This document shows positions 1 to 12,798 of a DNA stretch of 63,766 nt, one piece after another. The stretch is from Mycolicibacter longobardus. Lineage in GTDB: Bacteria > Actinomycetota > Actinomycetes > Mycobacteriales > Mycobacteriaceae. Both the position numbers and the translations under genes were made by a program. Where the stretch lies: assembly GCF_002102265.1 (NCBI RefSeq), contig NZ_LQPG01000006.1, positions 1 through 63,766 of the forward strand, read 5' to 3'. The stretch's first letter is position 1, and every line of letters starts with the position of its first letter. The notes beneath the pieces were generated by a model. That model saw only the letters and a list, made by a program, of their open reading frames with translations, ran no database searches and was not told the DNA's origin.

Positions 1-116
1 TGCATGTTTTGAGCCAGACTCCAGATGGGAAAGAACCCAACCACCGCAACAGCGGCAACACCGACAATGACACTGAGAGCGTGTTTGTACAGCGACACGC
101 CGAGTTCGGCGTACAA
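1..116 (-). CDS. Partial membrane-anchored ORF, running off the window start
   Basis: Leftward reading frame open to the edge of the window. It reads YAELGVSLYKHAL followed by a strongly hydrophobic stretch of about 23 residues (SVIVGVAAVAVVGFFPIWSL), which looks like one transmembrane helix. The 3' part lies outside the window. The only start I see is TTG at 116, without a good ribosome site, though the frame stays open further upstream across the end of pth. It could be the N-terminus of a small membrane protein or a chance frame. I do not recognise a family. Confidence 0.3.
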   Translation of the reverse strand, partial: MYAELGVSLYKHALSVIVGVAAVAVVGFFPIWSLAQNM

Positions 117-138
117 CGGCGCACGCTCGCGGATGGGG

Positions 139-723
139 TCAGCCCCAGGCGTGTATGACGTTCTGTGCGGGCTCCAGCCCCAACTCGACCAGCAGCTCGG
201 TGGCGTCGGCGGCTTGCTCGCAGATCGTCGGCAACTCCTCGCGTTCCCGCGCACCGAACGCCTGCAGCACAAAGGCCGCGGGATCCTGGCGTCCCGGCGG
301 CCGGCCGATCCCGAGACGGACCCGCTGAAAGTCCTTGGTGCCCAACACGGTCGCTACCGAGCGCAGACCGTTGTGGCCGCCCTCGCCACCACCCTGCTTG
401 AGCCGGATCCGACCGAAGTCCAGGTCGAGGTCGTCGTGAATCACCACCATGGCTTCCGGCGGCACCGAATAGAACTTGGCCAGCGGCCCCACCTGGCGCC
501 CCGACTCGTTCATGTAGCAGCGGGGCCGGGCCAGCACCACCGAGCGCCCGCTGAGGCGCCCGGTGGCCACGTCGGCGCCGGACTTCTTGTGCAGCTTGAA
601 CGCTGACCCGATCCGCCCGGCGAGCAGGTCGACGACCATGAAGCCCACGTTGTGCCGGGTGCGGGCATAGTTCGGGCCCGGGTTGCCCAGGCCGACCACC
701 AGTATCGGCGGTGACTCGGCCAT
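139..723 (-). CDS. pth: Peptidyl-tRNA hydrolase
   Basis: Cleaves the ester bond of peptidyl-tRNAs released from stalled ribosomes and so recycles tRNA in the cytoplasm. The 194-residue protein has the family length. The N-terminal signature GLGNPG...TRHNVGF is present, and the expected functional residues are in place: Asn14, catalytic His24, Asn72 (YMNESG), Asp97 ([10 protein letters not shown]) and His117/Asn118 (GGHNGL). It lies 12 bases after rplY on the same strand, the usual mycobacterial rplY-pth pair, so the two are probably cotranscribed. Confidence 0.97.
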   Translation of the reverse strand: MAESPPILVVGLGNPGPNYARTRHNVGFMVVDLLAGRIGSAFKLHKKSGADVATGRLSGRSVVLARPRCYMNESGRQVGPLAKFYSVPPEAMVVIHDDLDLDFGRIRLKQGGGEGGHNGLRSVATVLGTKDFQRVRLGIGRPPGRQDPAAFVLQAFGAREREELPTICEQAADATELLVELGLEPAQNVIHAWG

Positions 724-735
724 GCCGTACTCGGA

Positions 736-1377
736 CTACTCGGTCTCGGCGGCTTCGGCGGCCTCGCCGGCCTCTTCGCCGGCTTCCTCGCCCGCCTCGG
801 CCTCAGCCTCCGGCTCCTCGGCGGCCTGCGCCTCGGTCACGTTGACCAGCAGCAGGTCCGGGTCGGAGATCAGGGTGACGCCCTTGGGCAGCTCCAGGCC
901 GCTGGCCGTGAACTGGGTGCCGGCCTCGGCGCCCTCGATGGAGAGGGTCAGCTGCTCCGGGATCGACAGCGCCTCGGCCTCGACCTGGACGGTGGTGTTG
1001 TCCTGGGTGACCAGCGTGCCGGAGATGGCGTCGCCTTCGATGACGACGTTGACGTCGACGGTGACCTTCTCGCCGCGCTTGACCACGATCAGGTCGGCGT
1101 GCTGGATGGTGCGGCGGATCGGGTGCACCTCCAGCGCCTTGGTCAGTGCCAGCTGCTCCTTGCCCTCGATGTCGAGGGTGAGCACCGCGTTGGTGCCGGA
1201 GTGGCGCAGCACGGCCGCGAAGTCGTGGGCGTTGAGCTCCAGGTGTTGCGGGTCGGTGCCGTGGCCGTAGAGCACCGCGGGGACCTTGCCCTCGCGGCGG
1301 GCCCGGCGGGAGGCACCCTTGCCGGTCTCGGAACGCACCGACACGGTGAGCTTGTTGGGGGTCGAAGACTTGGCCAT
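736..1377 (-). CDS. rplY: 50S ribosomal protein L25 (CTC family)
   Basis: Binds 5S rRNA in the large ribosomal subunit. At 213 residues this is the long general-stress (CTC/TL5) form: an N-terminal L25 barrel (about residues 1-95, with [22 protein letters not shown]), a C-terminal TL5 domain, then a very acidic tail rich in Glu and Ala over the last 25 residues. I chose the ATG at 1377 because AAGGAG stands just upstream and [10 protein letters not shown] is the expected N-terminus; an upstream in-frame start at 1413 lacks such a site. First gene of the pair with pth. Confidence 0.96.
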   Translation of the reverse strand: MAKSSTPNKLTVSVRSETGKGASRRARREGKVPAVLYGHGTDPQHLELNAHDFAAVLRHSGTNAVLTLDIEGKEQLALTKALEVHPIRRTIQHADLIVVKRGEKVTVDVNVVIEGDAISGTLVTQDNTTVQVEAEALSIPEQLTLSIEGAEAGTQFTASGLELPKGVTLISDPDLLLVNVTEAQAAEEPEAEAEAGEEAGEEAGEAAEAAETE

Positions 1378-1516
1378 CGGTACTCCTTGGTTGCTGCGGC
1401 GTGCATGAGGCACGGCCAGATCGCGACAACCATCTAGGAGGTCCTCGCCGATAACGGCGGCCGGAATGGGTGGCCGCCCTCGCCGTGACGCCTGGTCAGG
1501 CTAGCGCATCAGCACC

Positions 1517-2389
1517 TCAGAGCGGAAATTGCGCCCCGGTGAGCTGCGCGGACAGCTCCCACAACCCGGCGGCGGTGGAGCCGCGCTTGGCCAGCAGGCT
1601 GCGGCCCACCGAGCCGGTGGGGCCGATGAAGGCGAACCGCGGACCGACGAAGGTGTTGCCGGACAGATCCTGCGACGCCGCATACAGGGTTTGGCGCGCC
1701 CCGAAGTCGGGGCTGGTGGCCAACAGGCCGTTGCCGAACGTGCGCATCAGCACGTCACCCACCCGGTTGCCGGTTTGGCCCTGCAGGTTGGTGCTCGAAT
1801 AGCCGGGGTGGGCGGCCAGCGCGCGCAGCGGTGAACCGGCCGCCACCAGCCGGCGCTGCAGTTCGCTGGTGAACAGCAGATTGGCCAGCTTGGACTGGCC
1901 GTAGGCCAGCCACGCCGAGTACCGCCGCGACTCCCAGTTCAGGTCTTTCAGGCTCACGTAGCCCATCCGGTGCAGGAACGACGACACCGTGACCACCCGG
2001 TCGGTGATCTTGGGCAGCAGCAGGTTGGTCAGTGCGAAATGGCCCAGGTGGTTGGTGCCGATCTGACTCTCGAAACCGTCGACGGTCTTGGCGTAGGGCA
2101 CCGCCATGATGCCCGCGTTGTTGATCAGGACGTCGACCTGTGCCGTCTCGTCGGCGAACCGCCGCACCGAGGACAGGTCCATCAGGTCCAGGGCGCGCAC
2201 GGTCACGTCACCGGGCATGTCGGCCGCGGCGGCCCGGCCCTTGTCCGTGTTGCGAACCGCCAGCGTGACACTGGCGCCCGCCCGGGCCAGCTCGCGTGCC
2301 GTGACGGCACCCAATCCGCTGTTGGCGCCGGTGACGATGACGCTGCGGCCGGCGAACGAGGGAAGGTCTGCGGCAGTCCAGGAGCTCAT
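1517..2389 (-). CDS. Short-chain dehydrogenase/reductase
   Basis: NAD(P)-dependent oxidoreductase of the classical SDR family, 290 residues, related to the retinol-dehydrogenase/WW-oxidoreductase-like group common in mycobacteria. It shows the Rossmann motif TGANSGLG (residues 20-27), NNAG (90-93), the catalytic Ser136/Ser137 and the YGQSK active site (Tyr163, Lys167). The ATG at 2389 gives MSSWTAADLPSFAGRSVIVTG, in which the Rossmann strand begins at the usual distance from the N-terminus. The natural substrate cannot be told from sequence. It lies between the hemophore-like pair and rplY, all leftward. Confidence 0.9.
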   Translation of the reverse strand: MSSWTAADLPSFAGRSVIVTGANSGLGAVTARELARAGASVTLAVRNTDKGRAAAADMPGDVTVRALDLMDLSSVRRFADETAQVDVLINNAGIMAVPYAKTVDGFESQIGTNHLGHFALTNLLLPKITDRVVTVSSFLHRMGYVSLKDLNWESRRYSAWLAYGQSKLANLLFTSELQRRLVAAGSPLRALAAHPGYSSTNLQGQTGNRVGDVLMRTFGNGLLATSPDFGARQTLYAASQDLSGNTFVGPRFAFIGPTGSVGRSLLAKRGSTAAGLWELSAQLTGAQFPL

Positions 2390-2418
2390 GGCTGCCACAT
2401 TAGTGATCGCCGGCGCCG

Positions 2419-2688
2419 TCAGTGGCAGTTGTTGGTGTCGATCCAGCGGCCGTTGTAGCCGACGCAGGTCTGCACCGGGGGCGGTGGTGGCGGCGGCGGG
2501 GGCATGTCCTCGGGCAGCGGCGCGTAGTAGGCCGGCGGCGGTGTGAGGTCGGTGCACCCGCTGACATGGATGCGCCGGCCCACGCCGACGCACACGTCGG
2601 CGGCGGCGGTGCCGGCCGGCGTGACGACGACGAGCCCCGGCACCACGGCCAGCGCCAGGGCCGCGGCGGCGCGGATCCGGCGGGCCAT
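2419..2688 (-). CDS. Small secreted proline-rich protein
   Basis: An 89-residue protein with a clear signal peptide: MARRIRAAAA, a hydrophobic core, then cleavage near AAA-DVCVG. The mature part is short, with four cysteines (DVCVG, SGCTDL, QTCVGY, NNCH) around a polyproline run, suggesting two small disulfide loops. Its ATG overlaps the stop of the upstream hemophore-like gene by one base (TGATG), so translation is probably coupled and the two secreted proteins are made together. Function unknown. Confidence 0.8.
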   Translation of the reverse strand: MARRIRAAAALALAVVPGLVVVTPAGTAAADVCVGVGRRIHVSGCTDLTPPPAYYAPLPEDMPPPPPPPPPVQTCVGYNGRWIDTNNCH

Positions 2689-3056
2689 CACTGGCTCAGC
2701 AGGGGGCGGTCGGGCTCGGCGATCCCGCAGCGGCTGCGGAACTCGACCATGGGCGCGCGGATACCCAGCAGGTCGGAGTGCGCCTGCGGGTTGTCGGCGA
2801 AGAAGCCGCGAACGGCCTCGGCCATCTCGCCGTCGGGCCGGTCGCGCAGGCCGGTGTAGAAGGCGTTGACGTCGGGATGGGCGAACAGGTAGCCCGAGGT
2901 CGACGTCGCCACGCCGCCGGCCACACTGGCGAAGTCGGCGGCCGTGCATCCCGGCGGCGGCTCGGCCATCGCGGCCGGCGGGGCCAGCAGACCGGCGGCG
3001 AGTGCGGCGGCACCGATGCCGGCGACGCGCAGCGGGCGGGTGAGGGTGAGGGCCAT
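2688..3056 (-). CDS. Hemophore-like secreted protein (Rv0203-type domain)
   Basis: A 122-residue exported protein with a Sec signal peptide (MALTLTRPLR, hydrophobic core, AMA-EPPPGC). The mature part carries the pattern of the mycobacterial hemophore family: a Cys near the N-terminus, a Gly/Ser-rich helix, YLFAHPDVNAFYTGL, DNPQAHSDLLGIRAP and a final RC. Rv0203 of this family binds heme and passes it to MmpL transporters; that this protein binds heme is inferred from the family. GAAGGGAG lies just before ATG 3056. It is the first gene of a two-gene secreted pair. Confidence 0.8.
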   Translation of the reverse strand: MALTLTRPLRVAGIGAAALAAGLLAPPAAMAEPPPGCTAADFASVAGGVATSTSGYLFAHPDVNAFYTGLRDRPDGEMAEAVRGFFADNPQAHSDLLGIRAPMVEFRSRCGIAEPDRPLLSQ

Positions 3057-3114
3057 GGCAAACTCCCTTCGACGGGTGCGTCGCACTGTAACAAGCCCCG
3101 GGAGCAGAGCGGGA

Positions 3115-3771
3115 TCACTTCGCGGCGACGGTGAACCCGTTCATGATCGCCTCGACATCGGCGGCCTGCTTGGGCGCCTCGTCGGCCGGGGCGGTGACCG
3201 CCAACTGCGCCAGGTAGCGCTGGTTGGCCGGTGCCGAACCGGTGGCGATCACCATCCGGAACCAGCTGTGCAGGCGCTCGCCGTTCATGTCGTGGGTGCC
3301 CTGGACCATCGACGACGGAAAGCCCTGGTAGTCCTCGTTGGAGGCGTCCAGCAGCCGGAACTTCGGCGTGAGCTGGGCGTCGACCACCCCGTGTCTGATG
3401 GCTTCGTTCGCGTCGAAGTCCCCGGTGAGTTTGACCACGCTCAAGATCGCCCGGGGGTATTTCTCGCCCTTGCCCAGGACCAGGGTGGTCGCCGGCAACA
3501 TGGGGTTCTCTTTCTTGGTCCAGCCCGCAGGGGTGGGGATCGACACGGTCAGGTCGGTCGGTGCGTTGGGGGCCACCGCTTCGGCAGCCACGCCCTGATC
3601 CTCCAGGTATCGCCCCACCGTCACCGGTGCCTCGGGAGTCTCCGAGGTGGTGGTGGTTGCGGTGCCGTTGGTCCAGATCGATTGGTAGTCAGGCGTTTTG
3701 GCACCGCATCCCGACACCGCTGCGATCAGAGCCGCGCAGGCCATCCCCGCGGCCGCCAAGCGCGGCCTCAC
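3115..3771 (-). CDS. lpqT: Lipoprotein LpqT (LpqN/LpqT family)
   Basis: A 218-residue lipoprotein. The signal peptide ends in a lipobox (AAVSGC, Cys22), followed by a Thr-rich linker and the LpqN/LpqT domain (PTDLTVSIPTPAGWTK, later FPSSMVQGTHDMNGERLHSW). Expected on the outer face of the membrane. Family members in M. tuberculosis are surface lipoproteins of poorly defined role. The ATG overlaps the stop of the arsC-like gene by four bases (ATGA), so it belongs to the prsA-arsC-lpqT unit. Confidence 0.92.
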   Translation of the reverse strand: MRPRLAAAGMACAALIAAVSGCGAKTPDYQSIWTNGTATTTTSETPEAPVTVGRYLEDQGVAAEAVAPNAPTDLTVSIPTPAGWTKKENPMLPATTLVLGKGEKYPRAILSVVKLTGDFDANEAIRHGVVDAQLTPKFRLLDASNEDYQGFPSSMVQGTHDMNGERLHSWFRMVIATGSAPANQRYLAQLAVTAPADEAPKQAADVEAIMNGFTVAAK

Positions 3772-4112
3772 AGGATCTCGCGGACCGCGTCAATCGGGCG
3801 GGCCAGCCGGGTGCCGTTGCCGGTGACGACGAATGGGCGCTGGATCAGGATCGGGTTCGCGGCCATCGCGTCGAGCAGTTCGTCGTCGGTTGCCTCAGCC
3901 AGATTCAGCTCGGCGTACACCGCCTCGCCGGTGCGTACCGCGTCGCGCACTCCGATCCCGGCGTCGTGGATCATTTTCGCCAGCTCCGCGCGTGACGGCG
4001 GGGTTTTCAGGTACTCCACGATGGTCGGCTCGATACCGTTGTCGCGCAGCAGGTCCAGCGTCTTGCGGGAGGTCGAACAGCGCGGGTTGTGATAGACGAC
4101 GGCGTCAGCCAT
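3768..4112 (-). CDS. arsC: ArsC/Spx-type thioredoxin-fold reductase (arsenate reductase-like)
   Basis: A 114-residue member of the ArsC family (E. coli type): VVYHNPRCSTSRKTLDLL places the catalytic Cys at residue 12, and the C-terminal half has the expected NPILIQRPFVV segment, where the Arg is a substrate contact in ArsC. It may reduce arsenate or act as a general thiol reductase; no ars operon genes lie nearby, so a detoxification role is not proved. It is wedged between prsA (stop one base upstream of its ATG) and lpqT, with overlapping or touching ends, so all three are probably translated together. Confidence 0.88.
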   Translation of the reverse strand: MADAVVYHNPRCSTSRKTLDLLRDNGIEPTIVEYLKTPPSRAELAKMIHDAGIGVRDAVRTGEAVYAELNLAEATDDELLDAMAANPILIQRPFVVTGNGTRLARPIDAVREIL

Positions 4113-4113
4113 G

Positions 4114-5094
4114 TCAGGCGTCTCCGTCGAAAAGCCCGGTGACCGAGCCGTTTTCGAACACCGCACGGATGGTGCTGGCCAGCAGCGGGGCGATCGACAG
4201 CACGGTCAGCTGCGGGAATCGCTTGTCCTCGGGGATCGGCAGGGTGTTGGTGACGATCACCTCGCAGGCGCCGGAGGCGGCCAGCCGCTCGGCGGCCGGG
4301 TCGCTCAATACCCCGTGGGTGGCGGCGATGACGACGTCTTTGGCCCCGTCCTCGCGCAGCAGATTCACCGCCGCGGCGATGGTGCCGCCGGTGTCGATCA
4401 TGTCGTCGATCAGCACGCAGGTCTTGCCCTGCACCTCACCGACCACGCGGTTGGACTTCACCTGGTTGGGCACCAGCGGGTCGCGGGTCTTGTGAATGAA
4501 CGCCAGCGGCACCCCGCCCAGCGAGTCGGCCCACTTCTCGGCGATGCGCACCCGGCCGGAGTCGGGGGAGACCACCACGACGTCGGAGTTGCCGTAGTTC
4601 TCCTTGATGTAGCCGATCAGCAGCGGCTGGGCCCGCATGTGGTCCACCGGGCCGTCGAAGAAGCCCTGGATCTGGTCGGTGTGCAGGTCCACGGTGACGA
4701 TCCGGTCGGCGCCCGCCGTCTTGAGCAGGTCGGCCACCAGGCGGGCCGAGATCGGCTCCCGGCCCCGGTGCTTCTTGTCCTGCCGGGCGTAGGGGTAGAA
4801 CGGCACGATCGCGGTGATCCGCTTGGCGCTGCCGCGCTTGAGCGCGTCGATCATGATCAGCTGTTCCATCAGCCACTGGTTCAGCGGCGCCGGGTGCGAC
4901 TGCAGCACGAAGGCGTCGCAGCCACGCACCGATTCCTCGAAACGCACGAAGATCTCGCCGTTGGCAAAGTCACGGGCGGTCTGGGCGGTGACCGGGACGT
5001 CGAGCTCCTTGGCGACCTGATCGGCCAGCTCCGGGTGTGCCCGACCAGCGAAGAGCATCAGGTTTTTGCGGTTGTCTGTCCACTCGTGGCTCAC
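4114..5094 (-). CDS. prsA: Ribose-phosphate pyrophosphokinase
   Basis: Makes PRPP from ribose 5-phosphate and ATP, feeding nucleotide, His, Trp and decaprenyl-phosphoryl-arabinose synthesis. The 326-residue protein has the class I motifs: ANGEIFVRFEESVRG, the ATP region FYPYARQDKKHRGREPI, DLHTDQIQGFF, SPDSGRVRIAEKW and the PRPP loop CVLIDDMIDTGGTI. I chose GTG 5094 (MSHEWTDNRKN) with a GGGGG run upstream; this matches the known M. tuberculosis length. It follows glmU with a 109-base gap, as in M. tuberculosis. Confidence 0.97.
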   Translation of the reverse strand: MSHEWTDNRKNLMLFAGRAHPELADQVAKELDVPVTAQTARDFANGEIFVRFEESVRGCDAFVLQSHPAPLNQWLMEQLIMIDALKRGSAKRITAIVPFYPYARQDKKHRGREPISARLVADLLKTAGADRIVTVDLHTDQIQGFFDGPVDHMRAQPLLIGYIKENYGNSDVVVVSPDSGRVRIAEKWADSLGGVPLAFIHKTRDPLVPNQVKSNRVVGEVQGKTCVLIDDMIDTGGTIAAAVNLLREDGAKDVVIAATHGVLSDPAAERLAASGACEVIVTNTLPIPEDKRFPQLTVLSIAPLLASTIRAVFENGSVTGLFDGDA

Positions 5095-5203
5095 GTGCTG
5101 CCCCCGCCGTTGGAAATCAAGGAAATGGATCGAGTTAACTCGGGCCTTATGGTACGTAGCCCGGTGCGCGATTTCGCCCCGGGCTGCCCCAACACCGTCA
5201 AGC

Positions 5204-6706
5204 TCATGACGGTCGATCGGTCTCGTCGCCGGAGTGGGCGGTTCCGGCGGCCTTCTCGGCCGCCTCGGCGGCCGCGCTGCCGGGCCGCTTGCGCTGCACC
5301 CAGTTCTCGATGTTGCGTTGCGGGCCGGCCGACACCGCCAGCGCCCCCGGTGGCACGTCGTTGCGCACCACGGTCCCGGCACCGGTGTAGGCCCCGTCGC
5401 CGATGGTGACCGGTGCCACGAACATGGTGTCCGAGCCGGTGCGCACGTGCGAGCCGACGGTGGTCCGCCGCTTGGTCTGGCCGTCGTAGTTGACGAACAC
5501 GCTCGAGGCGCCGATGTTGCTGTGGTCGCCGATGTCGGCGTCGCCGACATAGGTCAGGTGCGGAACCTTGGTCCCGGTGCCGATGGTGGCGTTCTTGGTC
5601 TCGACGAAGGCGCCCAGCTTGCCGTCGGCGCCCAGAGCGGTGCCGGGACGCAGGTAGCTGAACGGCCCGACGGTCGCGCCGGCGCCGACCGACGACGAGG
5701 CGGCGTGGCTGCGGATCACCGAGGCGCCGTCGCCCACCGTGACGTCGGTCAGTGTGCTGCCCGGCCCGATGGTGCAGTGCTCGCCGACGGTGGTGTGGCC
5801 GAGCAGCTGGCTTCCAGGCGCGACGGTGGTGTCGCGGCCGATGACGACGTCCACGTCGATCCAGGTGGTGGCGGGGTCGACGATCGTCACCCCGGCCCGC
5901 TGATGGGCGGCCACCAGGCGCCGGTTGAGTTCGCCTGCCAGCTCGGACAGCTGTACGCGGTCATTGACGCCGGCGACCAGGGCCGTGTCGTCGACGTGGC
6001 GGGCGTGCACCACCTGGCCGTCGCCGCGGACGATGCCGATCACGTCGGTGAGGTACAGCTCGTGCTGGGCGTTGTCCGAGCCGAGCCGGCTCAGCGCGGA
6101 GCGCAGCGCCGCGATGTCGAAGGCGTACACCCCGGCGTTGACCTCGCGGATCTCCCGCTGTGACTCGGTGGCGTCGGCCTGCTCCACGATCGCGGTCACT
6201 TCACCGTCCTGGGTGTGCAGGATGCGCCCGTAGCCGGTGGGGTCGGCCAGCGTGGTGGTGAGCACCGTGACCGCGGCGGGGGCCTCGCGGTGGGTGTCGA
6301 TCAGCGCCTGCATGGTGGCGGTGTCCAACAGCGGGATGTCGCCGGAGGTGACGACGACGGTGCCGGCGAAGTCGTCCGGCAGGGCCGACAGACCGCACAG
6401 CACCGCGTGCCCGGTTCCGAGCTGCTGGTCCTGCAGGGCGATGTCGATGTGGCAGTCCAGGGCCTGCGCCAGTTCGGCGACCGGACCGGCGATGCGCTCG
6501 TGGGCGTGGCCCAGCACCACCACCAGGTGGCGGGGGTCGACCCCGGCGGCCGCACGCAGGCAGTGCTCCAGCATGCTGCGCCCGCCGAGGGTGTGCAGCA
6601 CCTTGGGGGTGTCGGAGACCATCCGGGTTCCGGCCCCGGCCGCCAGGACAATGACGGCGTCCTGGGCGTCTTCTTGCCGCGACTGTGCGTGTTTGTGCGT
6701 CGACAC
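5204..6706 (-). CDS. glmU: Bifunctional GlmU (glucosamine-1-P acetyltransferase / GlcNAc-1-P uridyltransferase)
   Basis: Makes UDP-GlcNAc for peptidoglycan and the arabinogalactan linker. The N-terminal nucleotidyltransferase has [18 protein letters not shown] (residues about 21-38). The C-terminal left-handed beta-helix is built of hexapeptide repeats ([42 protein letters not shown]). The protein is 500 residues from GTG 6706, close to the family; an extension to TTG 6802 would run into the tRNA gene and is rejected. A low-complexity Ala/Glu tail follows the helix, as in other mycobacterial GlmU. Confidence 0.96.
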   Translation of the reverse strand: MSTHKHAQSRQEDAQDAVIVLAAGAGTRMVSDTPKVLHTLGGRSMLEHCLRAAAGVDPRHLVVVLGHAHERIAGPVAELAQALDCHIDIALQDQQLGTGHAVLCGLSALPDDFAGTVVVTSGDIPLLDTATMQALIDTHREAPAAVTVLTTTLADPTGYGRILHTQDGEVTAIVEQADATESQREIREVNAGVYAFDIAALRSALSRLGSDNAQHELYLTDVIGIVRGDGQVVHARHVDDTALVAGVNDRVQLSELAGELNRRLVAAHQRAGVTIVDPATTWIDVDVVIGRDTTVAPGSQLLGHTTVGEHCTIGPGSTLTDVTVGDGASVIRSHAASSSVGAGATVGPFSYLRPGTALGADGKLGAFVETKNATIGTGTKVPHLTYVGDADIGDHSNIGASSVFVNYDGQTKRRTTVGSHVRTGSDTMFVAPVTIGDGAYTGAGTVVRNDVPPGALAVSAGPQRNIENWVQRKRPGSAAAEAAEKAAGTAHSGDETDRPS

Positions 6707-6763
6707 GCCGCCTAGCCTGTCATTCTGTGCACGCTCGCGCCAAAGGGGTGGGACAAATCTGAG

Positions 6764-6835
6764 CTCCGTCGCCAGGACTCGAACCTGAACTATCTGAACC
6801 AAAATCAGAGGTGCTGCCGATTACACCACGACGGA
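6764..6835 (-). tRNA. glnU: tRNA-Gln (anticodon TTG)
   Basis: On the minus strand a 72-nt cloverleaf folds with a perfect 7-bp acceptor stem (TCCGTCG with CGACGGA), anticodon stem TCTGA/TCAGA, a 7-nt loop TTTTGGT giving anticodon TTG, and the T arm GGTTCGAGTCC. The discriminator base is G and no CCA is encoded. It sits just upstream of glmU, the same place as glnU in M. tuberculosis. Confidence 0.95.
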
Positions 6836-6880
6836 TCGGTGCTCGGCAGTGACTCTAGTCCAAAGGACTACCCTGGTCGC

Positions 6881-7525
6881 GTGGCTGGTCTGGACAAGGA
6901 CGGTCGCGCGCCGCGGGCCCGGATGACCGGTAGCGAGCGCCGGCACCAACTCATCGACGTCGCCCGCTCGCTGTTCGCCGAACGGGGTTATGAGGGCACC
7001 TCCATCGAGGAGATCGCGCAGCGCGCCAACGTGTCCAAACCTGTGGTCTACGAGCACTTCGGCGGTAAAGAGGGGCTCTACGCCGTGGTGGTCGACCGGG
7101 AGATGTCGGCGTTGCTGGACGGCATCACCACGTCGCTGACCAAGGCCACCAACAACCAGTCCCGGCTGCGGGTGGAGCGGGTCGCTCTGGCGCTGCTGAC
7201 CTACGTCGACGAGCACACCGACGGCTTCCGCATCCTGATCCGCGACTCCCCGGCGTCGATCAGTTCCGGCACCTACTCCACCCTGCTCAACGACGCGATC
7301 GGCCAGGTGTCGTCGATCCTGGCCGGCGACTTCGCCAAACGCGGCCTGGACCCGGAGACCGCGCCGCTGTACGCGCAGGCGCTGGTCGGTTCGGTGTCGA
7401 TGACGGCCCAGTGGTGGCTGGATGTGCGCGAGCCCAAGAAAGAGGTGGTGGCCGCGCACCTGGTCAACCTGTGCTGGAACGGACTGACCCACCTGGAGTC
7501 CGATCCGACCCTGCACGACGAATAA
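6881..7525 (+). CDS. TetR-family transcriptional regulator
   Basis: A 214-residue one-component repressor-type protein. The N-terminal TetR helix-turn-helix is clear ([48 protein letters not shown]), followed by an all-helical ligand and dimer domain. GTG 6881 gives [14 protein letters not shown]; a shorter start at the internal Met (MTGSERR) is possible. It precedes mfd in the same direction, as Rv1019 does in M. tuberculosis. Ligand and targets are unknown. Confidence 0.9.
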   Translation: MAGLDKDGRAPRARMTGSERRHQLIDVARSLFAERGYEGTSIEEIAQRANVSKPVVYEHFGGKEGLYAVVVDREMSALLDGITTSLTKATNNQSRLRVERVALALLTYVDEHTDGFRILIRDSPASISSGTYSTLLNDAIGQVSSILAGDFAKRGLDPETAPLYAQALVGSVSMTAQWWLDVREPKKEVVAAHLVNLCWNGLTHLESDPTLHDE

Positions 7526-7584
7526 GGCCTGTACCGCAACGCAAATCGTCGGCCTGCGCCGCACCGCATAGAATTGCCCGCATC

Positions 7585-11223
<3,639 letters not shown>

Positions 11224-11228
11224 CGACG

Positions 11229-12113
11229 ATGACCGTTGTGCTGGTCGACCCCCGCCGGCCCACTCTGGTGCCGGTGGAAGCGTGCGCGCTGCTCGCCGGC
11301 GACATCGTCTACACCGAGGAACTGCCGATCGTGGTGCCCTGGTCCCTGCCGGCGGCCCGGTCGGTGCTGTCCGGCGCCGATGCTCCGGTGCTGCTGTCCT
11401 CGGACCGCAACCATCCCGCGGTGACCGCCCGCCTGGCCGCCGGTGAAGCACTGATCGCCGCACCCGACGCGCCGGCGGGGGAGCGGCTGATCGACGCGGT
11501 CGCGATCATGGACCGGCTGCGCAGCACCGGTCCGTGGGAGGGCGAGCAGACCCACGACTCGTTGCGCCGGTTCCTGCTGGAGGAGACCTACGAGCTGTTC
11601 GACGCGGTCCGCACCGGCGACGCCGACGAGCTGTGCGCGGAGCTCGGCGACGTGTTGCTGCAGGTGCTGTTTCACGCCCGCATCGCCGAAGACGCGCCGG
11701 AGAACCCGTTCGGCATCGACGACGTCGCCGAATCACTGCTGCGCAAGCTGGCCAATCGGGTGCCGGCGGTGCTCGCCGGCGAGGAGATCTCGCTGACCGA
11801 TCAGGTGGCCCAGTGGGAAGAACGCAAAGCGCTGGAGAAGGCATCCAGGGACTCGATCATGGACGACCTGCCGACCGCCCAACCGGCTTTGGCTTTGGCG
11901 AGCAAGGTGCTGCAGCGGCTCGCCCGTGCCGATGTGCCCGCGGATCTGATCCCCGAGGCGGTGACCTCCATCTCCGTTGCCGCCGGTGTGGATGCGGAGA
12001 ATGACTTGCGCACCGCGGTTCTGGAACTCATGGACACCGTGCGCGCTGCCGAGAAGATGATCATCGGGGAGCCCAGCGAGCAGCAGTGGCGCACCTACTG
12101 GCCGCAGCCCTAG
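11229..12113 (+). CDS. mazG: Nucleoside triphosphate pyrophosphohydrolase MazG
   Basis: Hydrolyses (d)NTPs, including damaged ones such as 5-OH-dCTP in mycobacteria, to NMP and PPi. The protein has 294 residues. The all-alpha MazG core holds the metal ligands LLEETYE (Glu118, Glu119, Glu122) and ELGDVL (Glu138, Asp141), followed by a helical C-terminal half with a degenerate second repeat. The N-terminal ~95 residues are the extra mycobacterial extension. ATG 11229 lies five bases after the mfd stop. Pool cleaning beside a repair gene fits genome maintenance. Confidence 0.94.
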   Translation: MTVVLVDPRRPTLVPVEACALLAGDIVYTEELPIVVPWSLPAARSVLSGADAPVLLSSDRNHPAVTARLAAGEALIAAPDAPAGERLIDAVAIMDRLRSTGPWEGEQTHDSLRRFLLEETYELFDAVRTGDADELCAELGDVLLQVLFHARIAEDAPENPFGIDDVAESLLRKLANRVPAVLAGEEISLTDQVAQWEERKALEKASRDSIMDDLPTAQPALALASKVLQRLARADVPADLIPEAVTSISVAAGVDAENDLRTAVLELMDTVRAAEKMIIGEPSEQQWRTYWPQP

Positions 12114-12142
12114 CACCTAGCCGAACGCGGGCCGGTGTTTGA

Positions 12143-12526
12143 TCAGGTCGCGATTCTCAGCCCGAGAGCCTTAGCACGCCTGGCGAGCTGCTCGTCAAAG
12201 GTGGCGATCATCGCGCCGTGACGCTCGGCGGTGTAGAGCACGCAGCAGTCCGGCATTTTCAGTTTGGTGGTCGCGCGGAGCTCACCGAGACGGCGAGCGG
12301 CATCGGACGGCAGGTCCACGCTGTCGATTCCCAATCGTGCCAGCGCCCGGCTGAGCTGATCGGCCTTCCCGGCCCGGGTGGCGCCCGTGTACACCTCGGC
12401 GAGGGTGATCACGCTTGCCGTGAATCGCGTGGCGGAATGTGCCTTGAGTAGGGCAGTCGCGGCGGCGTGGTGGGCGTCGGATGCCTCGAAATGCCCGATC
12501 AGCACGCTGGCGTCGAGAACGATCAC
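12143..12526 (-). CDS. vapC: VapC-type PIN-domain toxin
   Basis: A 127-residue PIN-domain ribonuclease of the VapC family. All four expected acidic metal ligands are present: Asp5 (MIVLDASVLIGHF), Glu44 (TLAEVYTG), Asp93 (KMPDCCVL) and Asp111 (ATFDEQLARRA). Its ATG overlaps the stop of the upstream antitoxin by four bases, as is usual for translational coupling. VapC toxins cleave tRNA or rRNA; the target here is unknown. The pair sits between mazG and a PPE gene. Confidence 0.92.
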   Translation of the reverse strand: MIVLDASVLIGHFEASDAHHAAATALLKAHSATRFTASVITLAEVYTGATRAGKADQLSRALARLGIDSVDLPSDAARRLGELRATTKLKMPDCCVLYTAERHGAMIATFDEQLARRAKALGLRIAT

Positions 12527-12792
12527 TCGTCCCAGTCCTCGCGCAGCTCCTTGAGGTAGTCCGGGCCGAAGATGCCGGTAAATGCGCCACTGGTTTCATC
12601 GATCGCCTGCTGTCGTTCGCGATCGGTCGCGGAATGATCGTGCGCGAGCGCATTGCGGCCGACCAGGATGAGTTGGCGCAACAATGCGCTGGGTTTGGCC
12701 GCGAGATCGGGCCATGTGCGGCGCGCGATCTCCAGCGCGTTGCTGATGTCGTCGGTCTCGGTGATGGCGTGGCGCCGGTGCTCGGTCGGCAT
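12523..12792 (-). CDS. vapB: VapB-type antitoxin
   Basis: An 89-residue protein directly upstream of the PIN toxin and overlapping it (ATGA). The N-terminal half (ETDDISNALEIARRTWPDLAAKPSALLRQLILVGRNAL) fits a ribbon-helix-helix-like DNA-binding dimer, and the acidic Trp-containing tail (FGPDYLKELREDWDE) is what a toxin-wrapping antitoxin tail looks like. ATG 12792 is chosen because a near-perfect palindromic operator begins just upstream. Assignment rests mainly on position and size. Confidence 0.8.
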   Translation of the reverse strand: MPTEHRRHAITETDDISNALEIARRTWPDLAAKPSALLRQLILVGRNALAHDHSATDRERQQAIDETSGAFTGIFGPDYLKELREDWDE

Positions 12793-12798
12793 GCGCAA

